NCBI RefSeq assembly: GCF_038446955.1
Contig: NZ_CP151803.1
Span: forward strand, 620,001 to 684,000
Direction of reading: 5' to 3'
DNA: 64,000 nt
Origin: Pedobacter sp. FW305-3-2-15-E-R2A2
GTDB lineage: Bacteria > Bacteroidota > Bacteroidia > Sphingobacteriales > Sphingobacteriaceae
Shown: positions 28,668 through 39,100 of the stretch, piece after piece
How the letters are laid out: the number at the start of each line of letters is the position of its first letter
Numbering within the stretch: position 1 is the first letter of the stretch
Translations under genes and position numbers: made by a program
Notes under the pieces: model-generated
The model's input: only the letters and a program-made list of their open reading frames with translations
Databases searched by the model: none
What the model was told of the DNA's origin: nothing

Positions 28668-28713
28668 AAAAAGCCCTGTTATCAGCTGGGGGTATTCGCT
28701 GAAGCAGGGCTAT
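28668..28713 (-). terminator. Orphan minus-strand terminator
   Basis: On the minus strand AGCCCTG and CAGGGCT form the outer stem, TCAGC and GCTGA an inner stem, and seven Ts follow. No annotated gene is transcribed into it, since the gene on its right points the other way. It implies a short minus-strand transcript starting between about 28715 and 28980. Confidence 0.75.
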
Positions 28714-28817
28714 TGGGAAATTATTAAGGGGGATCTTTTTTCTGAATGAACTTTATTACTGATGGTTAGTCTTAAAGTAAATTTATAGGAATCGGTTATC
28801 CTGCAAATATTTTCTAC

Positions 28818-28850
28818 ATCGATTTGATGATTCCCGGTATCGATTTCATG
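28818..28850 (+). promoter_or_regulatory. Direct repeats, candidate LytTR operator
   Basis: ATCGATTTGATG (28818-28829) and ATCGATTTCATG (28839-28850) match at 11 of 12 bases and repeat every 21 bp, two turns of the helix. LytTR regulators bind paired direct repeats with about this period, and the pair lies 132-164 bp ahead of a LytTR gene. Autoregulation is an inference. Confidence 0.5.
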
Positions 28851-28981
28851 TTATTTGAGAATTTATGCCCTTTGTGCGTAACAAAACGAAAAATAATACG
28901 ACTAATGTTTATAGTGGAGCCGGATTAAGTACATTCAATAGGGGATGGAGCTTGCCTGGAAAATAAGTAACCTTCTTGTGT

Positions 28982-29686
28982 ATGATTAAATGTTTAGTGC
29001 TAGACGATGAACAGCATGCTGTAGACCTCCTTGTGTCTTATATTAAACGCGTTCCATTTTTAGAATTGGTTTACAGTTCAACAGATCCCCTGGAGGCCCT
29101 GGCATTTTTAAATACAGCTGAGGTAGACCTGATCTTTTCTGATATTGAAATGCCCGAATTGTCGGGACTGGAATTTACAAAGGCGCTGGGCGGGAAGCAT
29201 CATGTCGTCTTTACCACCGCATACAGTAAGTTTGCAATGGAAGGTTTTGAGCATGATGTGCTTGATTTTCTGCTCAAACCTATCATCTTTCCCCGATTTC
29301 TAAAAAGTGCCCAAAAGGCAATGACATTGATGTCTGGTTTAGATAAACCAAAAGGGGAGGAGGAACGGAAGGATTATCTTCTCGTGAAGACCGAGCAAAA
29401 AGGAAAACTAATCAAGATCAACTTTGATGAGATTGACTATGTAGAAGGTATGCGGAATTACGTGGGAATCTATAAGGATGGGGAACTGGTGCAGGCCCTC
29501 ATGAATATGAAAGACCTGGAATCACTGCTTCCTGTGGCTCAGTTTGTCCGCGTACATAATTCTTATATCATCCGCATTTCCAGGATCCAGATGATAGAAG
29601 GGAATGTGGTCCGTCTGAAGAATGTAAATGGTGCCATTCCAATTGGTATTACTTACAAAAATGCTTTTATGGATAGAATAAAATAG
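28982..29686 (+). CDS. LytTR-family response regulator
   Basis: A 234-residue regulator with a receiver domain (acidic DDE at residues 8-10, phospho-acceptor D54 in FSDIEMPELSG, Lys in LLKPI) and a C-terminal LytTR DNA-binding domain (KINFDEIDYVEGMRNYVGIY, then FVRVHNSYIIRISRIQMIEG). I use the ATG at 28982 rather than the TTG at 28976. No partner histidine kinase lies nearby, so the signal is unknown. Paired direct repeats upstream suggest it controls its own gene. Confidence 0.95.
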   Translation: MIKCLVLDDEQHAVDLLVSYIKRVPFLELVYSSTDPLEALAFLNTAEVDLIFSDIEMPELSGLEFTKALGGKHHVVFTTAYSKFAMEGFEHDVLDFLLKPIIFPRFLKSAQKAMTLMSGLDKPKGEEERKDYLLVKTEQKGKLIKINFDEIDYVEGMRNYVGIYKDGELVQALMNMKDLESLLPVAQFVRVHNSYIIRISRIQMIEGNVVRLKNVNGAIPIGITYKNAFMDRIK

Positions 29687-29754
29687 CCAGTCCACTAGTC
29701 CCTGGTCAGTTTTCAATTGTATATAAGGTATAGGTGTAACCATAATTATATACG

Positions 29755-30369
29755 TTGAAAGTAAACATTAAACTAAAGAAGGTCTTAGGCCTGTTGAAAA
29801 AGAAGCCGGCAATATTGGCCTTAGTAACCATTTGTAATTCTTCTGCTCTTGCTCAGGTAGACATTGGCTATAAATTTGGCGGTGTTTCTACAGATGTCAG
29901 AGCCAATTCCAACTTTTCAGATAAGAACCGCATTAGCTACCAGCTTGGGCTGTACCTTAACTTTGATCCATTACCCTTCCTAAGCTTGCAGACTGAGGTT
30001 TTGTATAACCGGACCCGACTGCAAAATATGGTAGCTGTCGATGGTCTGAAAACTGGTATGAAAGGAATGGGTTATTGGTCTGTACCCTTGCTTTTCCAGG
30101 TCAACCCCTTGCCATTTCTGCGTGTTGGTGCAGGTCCACAATGGAATTTCCATACCAACCGGTATAAATACAGGATAGCTGAAAATCAGCAGGCATTTAA
30201 GAACTTCATGTCATTGGCCCTGGATGCGGAAGTTAAGGTGAGTACTGCTACCCGGTTGTACATTCGGTTGAACAAAGGAATCGAACGTTTTGAGAATATC
30301 TCTGATGGCAAGAATGGCAGGATCAACCGTTGGGAGTTCGGGATTCAGCGATCTTTAATGAAGAAGTGA
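29755..30369 (+). CDS. Outer membrane beta-barrel protein, PorT-like
   Basis: A 204-residue protein with a signal peptide (KKPAILALVTICNSSALAQ) and beta-strand patterns VDIGYKFGGVSTDV, YQLGLYLNFDPLPFLSLQTE and LRVGAGPQWNFHT. The start is TTG at 29755. It follows the LytTR gene by 68 bases on the same strand and may be under its control. Function unknown beyond the outer membrane location. Confidence 0.85.
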   Translation: MKVNIKLKKVLGLLKKKPAILALVTICNSSALAQVDIGYKFGGVSTDVRANSNFSDKNRISYQLGLYLNFDPLPFLSLQTEVLYNRTRLQNMVAVDGLKTGMKGMGYWSVPLLFQVNPLPFLRVGAGPQWNFHTNRYKYRIAENQQAFKNFMSLALDAEVKVSTATRLYIRLNKGIERFENISDGKNGRINRWEFGIQRSLMKK

Positions 30370-30381
30370 TTTTAACAAGGC

Positions 30382-30411
30382 AAAAAAAAAGGATGTCTGT
30401 ACAGACATCCT
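30382..30411 (-). terminator. Terminator of atpDC
   Basis: A perfect 20-base palindrome (GGATGTCTGTACAGACATCC, 30391-30410) is followed on the minus strand by nine Ts. It serves atpC and may also stop the converging barrel gene, although the T run on the plus strand is short. Confidence 0.85.
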
Positions 30412-30434
30412 TCTTATATATTATGCTTTAAATA

Positions 30435-30683
30435 TTAAGCTACCCCTTCGGCAAGGACAATAATTTTGTTTTTCAAAACCTCAACTACACCACCTTTAAT
30501 TACAAAGGTCTCTTCACCGGTTTTGCTTTTAATAATTACTGGTCCATCTTCTAAGGTGGAGATAATAGGCGCATGGTCTCTCAATATTTGAAAAGAACCC
30601 ATAGTACCTGGTACCGTAACCGCGGTTACTTCGCCTTCAAAGACTTTTTTATCTGGTGTTAATATTTCTAGTGTCATATTCAA
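30435..30683 (-). CDS. atpC: F1F0 ATP synthase, epsilon subunit (short form)
   Basis: Rotor-stalk subunit of F1. The N-terminal beta-sandwich is seen: MTLEILTPDKKVFEGEVTAV, then GSFQILRDHAPIISTLEDG. At 82 residues it lacks the C-terminal helical hairpin that inhibits ATP hydrolysis in the roughly 135-residue enzymes. Short forms are usual in Bacteroidota, so this is not taken as a truncation. It follows atpD by 16 bases. Confidence 0.95.
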   Translation of the reverse strand: MNMTLEILTPDKKVFEGEVTAVTVPGTMGSFQILRDHAPIISTLEDGPVIIKSKTGEETFVIKGGVVEVLKNKIIVLAEGVA

Positions 30684-30699
30684 AGTATAAGCGCTTTAA

Positions 30700-32223
<1,524 letters not shown>

Positions 32224-32275
32224 TTATAAATATCAATTTGTTAAAGGCTGTTTTATAAGCCCACAATTCGGTTTG

Positions 32276-32283
32276 CAAAGTTA
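32276..32283 (-). promoter_or_regulatory. Candidate -7 element for atpDC
   Basis: On the minus strand TAACTTTG is an exact match to TAnnTTTG, 71 bases ahead of the atpD start. I see no good TTTG box at the right distance upstream, so the promoter call is tentative. Confidence 0.4.
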
Positions 32284-32444
32284 AGATTTTCCAACATAAA
32301 TTACATATATAAATAAAAAGTTTTTCCACAGTTTTTAAATGAATAATTTAGCAGGTATAAAACGGAGTTCAGACAGCGGCTTTTTGAAGGTGAAAAGCGG
32401 TTTTTTTCAATGCTGCATTCGTTGTTAAAAAGAAAAAATAATTG

Positions 32445-33350
32445 ATGAAAACTATATTAGTAACAGGAAGTAACGGCCTTACAGGGCAGAAGATCACAGA
32501 ACGGGTACTGGCGACAAAAGATTTTAACCTCATTGCAACCTCAAAAGGGGAGAATCGTTTTCCTGTTAAAGAAGGATATATTTATGCGGAAATGGACATC
32601 CTTAATCCGGTAAATGTGGCAGAAGTGGTGGCAAAATACAGACCGGATGCGATCATTCACACCGCGGCAATGACGAATGTGGATACTTGTGAGTCGCAAA
32701 AAGAGTTGGCAAAGGAGTTGAATGTAGGCGCTGTGGAAACCTTAATTGAGGTTTGTAAGAAGTTCGATATACAGCTGATTCACTTGTCTACAGACTTTAT
32801 TTTTGATGGGGCCAACGGACCGTATGATGAACTTGCGCCGGCATGTCCTTTGAGTTATTACGGACAAACCAAATTGGAAGCCGAAGAAGCGATCATCGCT
32901 GCAGGTGGAAAATGGGCAATCCTGAGAACAATCATCGTATATGGTATTGTGAGTGACATGAGCCGTAGTAATATTGTATTATGGGCAAAAGGTGCTTTGG
33001 AAAAAGGCGAACCTATTAATGTCGTAAATGACCAGTGGCGCATGCCAACTCTGGCAGAAGATCTTGCGGATTGCTGCTTACTCGCGGTGTCTAAAAATGC
33101 ACAGGGTGTTTATAATGCCTCCGGAAAGGATATGATGAGCATTTCCGAACTGGTAGGAAAGGTAGCAGATTACTGGAACCTGGATAAAAGCCTGATCAAA
33201 GAGATCAGTGCAGAAACGTTAAACCAGAGCGCTAAGCGCCCGGTAAGAACAGGATTCATTTTAGATAAAACGATTCGTGATCTTGGCTATCAGCCTCGTA
33301 GTTTTCAAGAAGGATTAGCGATATTAGACGAGCAGTTAAAGAATAAATAA
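32445..33350 (+). CDS. RmlD-like sugar-nucleotide reductase (extended SDR)
   Basis: A 301-residue NAD(P)-dependent oxidoreductase. N-terminal TILVTGSNGLTGQ is the dinucleotide-binding motif. AAMTNVDTCE and the active-site pair in SYYGQTKLEAE (Tyr and Lys) match the RmlD / dTDP-4-dehydrorhamnose reductase group. No other rhamnose or sugar genes are adjacent, so the substrate is not certain. I chose the ATG at 32445 over the TTG at 32442. A peroxiredoxin gene follows by 11 bases. Confidence 0.88.
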   Translation: MKTILVTGSNGLTGQKITERVLATKDFNLIATSKGENRFPVKEGYIYAEMDILNPVNVAEVVAKYRPDAIIHTAAMTNVDTCESQKELAKELNVGAVETLIEVCKKFDIQLIHLSTDFIFDGANGPYDELAPACPLSYYGQTKLEAEEAIIAAGGKWAILRTIIVYGIVSDMSRSNIVLWAKGALEKGEPINVVNDQWRMPTLAEDLADCCLLAVSKNAQGVYNASGKDMMSISELVGKVADYWNLDKSLIKEISAETLNQSAKRPVRTGFILDKTIRDLGYQPRSFQEGLAILDEQLKNK

Positions 33351-33361
33351 ATATACATACT

Positions 33362-33826
33362 ATGGCATTACAAGTTGGCGATCAAGCCCCGGATTTTAAA
33401 TTATTCAGCTCAGACCTGAAAGAAGTAGCGCTATCTGATTATAAAGGTAGAAAACTGGTTGTTCATTTCTTCCCATTGGCTTTTACAGGGGTATGTACTG
33501 CACAACTGTGTACGATGAGAGATAGCTTTGGCTATTATGAGGGAATGAATGCCGATGTAGTGGGTATCTCCGTAGATTCTCCCTTCGCTTTGGCTAAATT
33601 TAAAGAAGAACAAAGCTATCAGTTCCCTTTGTTGTCTGATTTTAACAAAGAAACTTCTAAAGCATTCGGTGCTTTGTACGAAGATTTTGCTTTCAATATG
33701 AAAGGAGTCTCTAAAAGATCGGCTTTTGTAATTGATGAAGAAGGAAAAATTATTCACTCAGAAGTGTTGGAAGATGCAGGTAATATGCCTGACTTTGATG
33801 CGATTAAGCGTTCAATAGAAGCATAA
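33362..33826 (+). CDS. Peroxiredoxin, AhpE-like
   Basis: A 154-residue thiol peroxidase that reduces hydroperoxides in the cytoplasm. The peroxidatic Cys45 is in PLAFTGVCTAQLCTMRD, with Cys50 five residues on. APDFKL near the N-terminus and SAFVIDEEGKI near the end are typical of the AhpC/TSA fold. The second Cys could act as the resolving residue, or the protein may be a 1-Cys AhpE type. It is probably co-transcribed with the upstream reductase. Confidence 0.92.
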   Translation: MALQVGDQAPDFKLFSSDLKEVALSDYKGRKLVVHFFPLAFTGVCTAQLCTMRDSFGYYEGMNADVVGISVDSPFALAKFKEEQSYQFPLLSDFNKETSKAFGALYEDFAFNMKGVSKRSAFVIDEEGKIIHSEVLEDAGNMPDFDAIKRSIEA

Positions 33827-33871
33827 GCGCGTGTTTTTCTGATTGAGAATATTGATTTTTTTAAAAAAAAA

Positions 33872-33902
33872 TTTGTAAAATCAATTTCAAACACTACTTT
33901 TG
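33872..33902 (+). promoter_or_regulatory. Bacteroidota-type promoter of tRNA-Arg
   Basis: TTTG at 33872-33875 and TACTTTTG at 33895-33902 are exact matches to the -33 and -7 consensus boxes, 19 bases apart. Transcription would start near 33909, about 26 bases ahead of the tRNA. Confidence 0.75.
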
Positions 33903-33934
33903 CAGTCCGTTAACGAAACAACGAAAACGGAAAT

Positions 33935-34011
33935 GCATTTGTAGCTCAATTGGATAGAGCATCTCACTACGGATGAGAAGGTTTGGGGTTCGAATCCCTA
34001 CAAGTGCACCA
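33935..34011 (+). tRNA. tRNA-Arg (anticodon ACG)
   Basis: A full cloverleaf is seen. The acceptor stem GCATTTG pairs with CAAGTGC, and the D arm is GCTC/GAGC. The anticodon stem TCTCA/TGAGA encloses CTACGGA with anticodon ACG. The T arm holds GGTTCGAATCC, and CCA is encoded at 34009-34011. The ACG anticodon is expected to be modified to ICG, reading CGU, CGC and CGA. The serine-recombinase island begins about 250 bases downstream. Confidence 0.97.
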
Positions 34012-34016
34012 CAGAA

Positions 34017-34052
34017 AGAGGGAATTTCAGCAATGAGATTCCCTCTTTTTTT
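34017..34052 (+). terminator. Terminator of tRNA-Arg
   Basis: A perfect 9-bp stem (AGAGGGAAT at 34017-34025 with ATTCCCTCT at 34038-34046) is followed by a long T run, six bases after the tRNA CCA end. Confidence 0.88.
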
Positions 34053-34365
34053 ATTCATTCATTTGATATTCAGATTATTACAATTTTTACGGATTGGCTG
34101 ATTTTTGAACTATAAAATCTTAGTGTTTTTAGAAATTTTTAAGTGTTATTTTATTTAATATACTGATATATAGATGTTTGATTTGTTTTTTTTAATCAAA
34201 ATTCTAAAAAAGGGTTCGATATCCGGAAGGGTGAGTTAAAGAGAGTCGAACCAAAGCAATATATCCCTAGTAGAGTAAAATTGTCGATTTAATAAAAAAC
34301 AGTTAATAACGGGCGATTAGAAATTGATTTTAGGAATTTTTATCCCTAGTAAAGTAATTCATTTT
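34053..34365. other. Left end of the mobile island, non-coding
   Basis: No gene is visible. The stretch is AT-rich and holds two copies of the island palindrome (34262-34278 and 34341-34357). The left boundary of the element should lie within it. Confidence 0.6.
34262..34357. repeat. Island palindrome, left pair
   Basis: TATCCCTAGTAGAGTAA (34262-34278) and TATCCCTAGTAAAGTAA (34341-34357) differ at one base and lie 79 bp apart. They match the palindrome TATCTCTAGTAGAGATA found at the other end of the island, including the shared CTAGTAGAG core in the first copy. They may be recombinase binding or attachment sites. Confidence 0.65.
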
Positions 34366-36009
34366 TTAGCTATGGATGACCAGTTCTGCAAAACTCTCTA
34401 GGAAAAATATAATATTTTGAGCATTTCTAGACTCAATATTCCGGTTATTATTGCTTTCAAACTTTATTATTTCTTCACATTCTTTCGAGTAAACAAATTC
34501 TTCTACTGAATTTGAATCGGAAATTGCTTGGATTTCAGTAATAGCATCCAAAATTTCATGATCTAAATTGAAAATGAATTTGACTGCATCTGTGAAAAGG
34601 ATATGAAAGTTCTTATCATCGCAAAGTATCCGTTTGGCAGTTAAGAGGTCGATTGTTTTTCTTTTGTATGTAGTTTCAAATTGTTGGTAGGTTAGAGAGA
34701 TATTTGAGAATTTTTGCATAGCCTCAGCTATTATTTTTTCAGCTTTTGAAATCATAAACGCTGCGTTGTTCAAACTAGTTCCTATCCTGTTGATTTTGTA
34801 CTCACAATCGGCTTTTATTGCGAAATAGTCATCATTGTCTATTTCACCTGATAATAAAAGTTCCTTAGCCTTGTTTAGCCTTTCAAATGTTCTTTCGATG
34901 CTTCTGAAGATTTGGGATTGTGTATTTGAAGCTTCGCCGAAATGTTTATTATAAACACGTTGTGAGACCACACGAAAAAGAGATAAATAAAATTCTCCAG
35001 GAATTAACTGTATTAACTCTTTTAGTACCAATTCATCCATAGAATCGGCTCTAACCCGGAATTTGCAACCATTCATACAGTGGTAGTAATGGTAATACCT
35101 ATTTTTACCTTTCGAGGCACTACCTGTTAGGATCTTAAGGCATAGTGGGCATGTTAATAGACCTCGTAATGGTAGTTGATTATTAGTTTTAGTTCTGCAT
35201 TGTGGTTTTGCATTGTTATTTAATACCTGTTGAACTTGTTTAAAGACATCTTCAGATATTAATTTTTCATGCAAGCCATTAACTAAATACCGATTTTCTT
35301 GTTCGTACGCTGGAACTATGATCTTACCACAATAAATAGGATTTCGGATCATCAGCCAGAAATTATTTAAGCTACATTTAAATCCGTTCTCTATTGCTTC
35401 GTTATAAATAAAACGTGTGGAATAATATCCTTTGGCCAATTCGATAAAAATGTTCTTGATAAAGGTCGCCTCTGGCTCTTTGGGTATTATACATTTTTTG
35501 CCATCGATTAAGGTGATATTTATATATCCTATCGGTGCATGACACATATATCGTCCCTCTTGTTTTGCTTTACGCATACCTTGCCTGACATTCAAACTTC
35601 GCCTGTCATTTTCTACTTCGGATGTTGCTAGGTAAATAGCGAGCATTATTTTATTTTCTGGAATAGCGAGGTTAAGAGGTTGATCAATGGCCTTGGTTTC
35701 AATGTTCATCTTTTTAAGCCTTTCAATCATGGAATATGCATCCGCAGCATTCCTGCTGAACCTATCCCATCTGGAGAATAAAATAAAGTCTGGTCTGTTA
35801 ACTCTACTACGGTTTAAGCCTAAGAATAATTTTGACCACTCGGGTCTATTAAAGGTTTTTGCTGAATGATCTTCGTATACGATCTGTAGAATTTGAATTT
35901 TATTAACGAAACAGAACTTTTCTAAACGTTCTCTTTGGCTTTGCTGTGAGTATCCTTTTTGTGCCTGCTCATCAGTACTTACACGAATGTATAACATTGC
36001 AGTTTGCAT
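34366..36009 (-). CDS. Large serine recombinase
   Basis: A 547-residue site-specific recombinase. The catalytic domain starts with LYIRVSTDEQAQKG (Ser11) and contains SRWDRFSRNAADAYSMI. A recombinase domain (about residues 155-260) and a zinc-ribbon (LLTCPLCLKILTGSAS, then YYHCMNGCKFRVRAD) follow, and a coiled region forms the C-terminus. This is the layout of integrases that move islands without host factors. It is transcribed toward the left end and is the likely driver of the element spanning to about 46464. An ATG 12 bases downstream is also possible. Confidence 0.95.
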   Translation of the reverse strand: MQTAMLYIRVSTDEQAQKGYSQQSQRERLEKFCFVNKIQILQIVYEDHSAKTFNRPEWSKLFLGLNRSRVNRPDFILFSRWDRFSRNAADAYSMIERLKKMNIETKAIDQPLNLAIPENKIMLAIYLATSEVENDRRSLNVRQGMRKAKQEGRYMCHAPIGYINITLIDGKKCIIPKEPEATFIKNIFIELAKGYYSTRFIYNEAIENGFKCSLNNFWLMIRNPIYCGKIIVPAYEQENRYLVNGLHEKLISEDVFKQVQQVLNNNAKPQCRTKTNNQLPLRGLLTCPLCLKILTGSASKGKNRYYHYYHCMNGCKFRVRADSMDELVLKELIQLIPGEFYLSLFRVVSQRVYNKHFGEASNTQSQIFRSIERTFERLNKAKELLLSGEIDNDDYFAIKADCEYKINRIGTSLNNAAFMISKAEKIIAEAMQKFSNISLTYQQFETTYKRKTIDLLTAKRILCDDKNFHILFTDAVKFIFNLDHEILDAITEIQAISDSNSVEEFVYSKECEEIIKFESNNNRNIESRNAQNIIFFLESFAELVIHS

Positions 36010-36159
36010 GATGGAATATTTTTGTTATCTACGATGGAAAGGCAGAGTAGTATTTTTTCTTGAATTAAGATGACTTGTTAATTATAAAACTAATTGTCCC
36101 AGTTAGAATTGACGGCGAGTTATGGCAGGACAAGGCAACCACTTTAAATTTCTAATTAA

Positions 36160-36167
36160 TATATTTG
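36160..36167 (+). promoter_or_regulatory. Candidate -7 element for the HD/ATPase gene
   Basis: TATATTTG matches TAnnTTTG exactly, 16 bases before the ATG at 36184. No TTTG box is seen at the usual spacing, so it is tentative. Confidence 0.35.
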
Positions 36168-36183
36168 AATTTACGCTATACAC

Positions 36184-39100
36184 ATGCCAACAGCCATACA
36201 AAATCCATTTATTGATTTACCCATTTGGGAGCACTTTTTAAAGACAACAGAAAATGAAACTGATAATCGCCAAATGGTGATTAATCACATTGGACATGCC
36301 CTGCCATTATTAGAACGCATTATAGTTGCATATCCTTCGTTTACGCTTCATAACGCACAGCACCAACACAATATTCTTCGACTGATCGGAGAAATTCTTG
36401 GGATACGACTACAAGGATTAAGTGGCTTGGAGACGGCAATATTAATATTGAGTGCGGTTTATCACGATATTGGGATGGTCTACAAGCCGGAAGAGCTCAA
36501 AACTGTGTCATTGGAGCCTGAGTTTGAAGAGTTTTTATTTATAAACACTGCAGCAAAACTTCAATTTGAAGAAGATGGAAAGCAAGCGACTGAAAGTCTT
36601 ATAGGTTGGTATTGCCGCTGGATGCACGCGAAACGAGTTTGGCCATTTCTCCAGGATGTTGACAGCACAATACCATTTGTCTGGGATAAGGTGCCATTTA
36701 AAGTTGAATTGGGTAACGTATGTGAAAGCCATAATAGTTCAATTGAATACATCAAAAATAATGACGATAAATTTAGCGTTACTTTTCTAGGTAAATGCGA
36801 TTTGAAGTTTTGTGCCCTGCTTTTGCGTATTGGAGATATTCTCGATTTCGACGACACACGTACCCCACTCAGTCTTTACGAATATTTGGGTCTTGACAAA
36901 TCCAATAAAGCAGATGACCAGATCAGCGATAAGGAATGGCGGCAACATATGAGTGCAAAGGGTTTTACCGTGGAGCGTGAACATGGCCGAACTCGTCTGC
37001 GCTTTATTGCCGTGCCGGAGCATCCAAAAGTCGAGGTTGGTATTAGGAGTTTTCTTAAGATCATTGAAACTGAACTCAATGCATGTGCGAGGCTTCTTCG
37101 TTTTTGTTCAGACGAGTGGGTGCATTTCGAACTTCCTGACGAAATTAATTTAGAGGGTATTAAAAGTAAAAACTATCGATCTGGAAACTATCACTTTTCA
37201 CTCGCTGAAGACGATGTTATGAAATTGCTTACTGGTGAGGGGATTTACAATGATGACTTCATCTTCTTGCGGGAGCTCTTGCAAAATGCGATAGACACTA
37301 GCAGACACCGCGAATTTAGAGAAAGGTTAGTTGACAGTACCTTTCATGCTTCTCCAATTATTGTTTCAAACTTTACTGATGATGAAGGGTATCAATGGAT
37401 CCGTATCGATGACTACGGTATGGGGATGAACCTGGAAATCATTGAAAAACACTTGCTCAAAAAAGGCAAATCTTATTATAATTCTGATGCTTTCAAACTT
37501 GAAAAGCTGGCGATTCGTGAAAAGATACATGCAGATTTCGTTCCAATCAGTCGCTTTGGTATAGGTCTGTTATCATGCTTCATCGCGGGGGATAAAATCG
37601 AAATCAGCACAGTCCATAAAGACGAGCCTAATAATCCTTACCGCTTGTCAGTGGAAGGAAGAAATGGATTCTTTATGTTGCAGAGTAAAAAAGAGCATGA
37701 TACACCAGCCCCCATGCCTGCTGAAAACAAACCGGAAAAGGACTACCGTAAAAAGCCCGGAACTTCAATTGCGGTAAGAATTGTTACTAACAAAGAGTAT
37801 GAGGGGTTTGATGTCAAAGCGCTTCTCGAAAGATATTTAATGGCGCCGCCAGTCCCAGTTGAATATGATGGAACCGCAATTGGTGGTGATTTTAAAGAAC
37901 TGATGGACACCCCTTGGGCAACTGCTCAAAGTTTTGAACTTAACGAGGAATACGTCAATAAAGTCAGGACATTAACCGAACTGCCCCTTGAATCCGGTAT
38001 CAAAATATCTATTCTACCCATTAGTTTAACTCAAGATGCTCTTTCTTCTAATATTAAAGGACAGCTAATCATCACTTATATCGATATACCTGAACATCCA
38101 TTATTAAGAGATGATAATATTAGATTTACACTCGATTCTCAGAATAGAAAAATTGAAGTTCAATGTGTCAAGACCAAAAAAAAGGATGGAAAGACTTTTG
38201 ATGAGAGGGAAACGGAAGATGTTTCATTTCTTTTCGATCATCTAAAAATTCCGGATGTAGTTACTTTAAATCCATATTCGTTTCATCCCTATCATTTGAA
38301 TGTCCTTCGTTTTAGCCACAATGGCATCAGGATACCTGAGGATACAAAGACCTTAGCTTTAAATAGAGGGGGAATCAATAGTTATCAGCTTAATTGGGGA
38401 CACCTTAGTAATTTTAATTTTATTTGTTCCGGGGTCGTTTATTTTCAGGACGAATTGTTACCAAACCTTACTGTGTCGCGAAATGAAATACGTGAAATGA
38501 CCTTTCCGACTGTTGCCCATTTATTAGTTGCGCTTCGTTCACTTAACCGACTGATATATGATAATCCTGAACAGCACCAATTCAATTTCTTCGAAAGATT
38601 AGAGCATGATGTTGAATTTACTTCAGGCATAATCGAAAAATCCAGATTCTATGAAAGTCATAGGGAATTTTGGAATCAGGAGATCAAAATCCATACTGGC
38701 GACGGAGTCTTATCCGTTGATGAGTTGATAGAAAAATCCCCAAATGATCTTGAGATTTTTAATAATTACCACAGCTCAGCCTTTTACAGGAATTTAATCA
38801 AATATATTCTCGAATCTAATTTCGACATTTCTGTGGCGTATTTTCATGAGGAAGGCAGTGATGTTAAACGATTTTATCTGTCAACAAAATCAACTGTAAA
38901 TTCTGTGATTGTTGAAGGTTTTGAGCCACAGACCTTTATGCGTTTTAAAAACCATTCATCGCTATTGCCTGGCAAGGAAGTCAATATTGATCACCCATAC
39001 ACCAAGTGGTATGCCTCGGCTTATCCGCTTTTAACGAAGGAATATTTCCATTATTCAATGCAATTGATACATGGATTATTTGGATCCTGGGAGTCCAACA

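Larger units (their letters stand above)
28373..28981. other. Divergent regulatory region between the ilv operon and the LytTR gene
   Basis: Holds the candidate ilv promoter, an orphan minus-strand terminator (28668-28713) and a pair of direct repeats ahead of the LytTR regulator gene (28818-28850). A 66-codon minus-strand frame at 28465-28665 is AT-rich and has no protein-like features, so I leave it out as a gene. Confidence 0.6.

Noticed and set aside
28911..28921. TATAGTGGAGC shared with 47467-47477, and similar bases near 49024
   Set aside because: The match is only 11 bases and has no extended similarity on either side, so it is probably chance.
30435..30683. Truncated atpC
   Set aside because: The gene lacks the C-terminal helical domain, but short epsilon subunits are normal in this phylum and the stop is followed by a good terminator.
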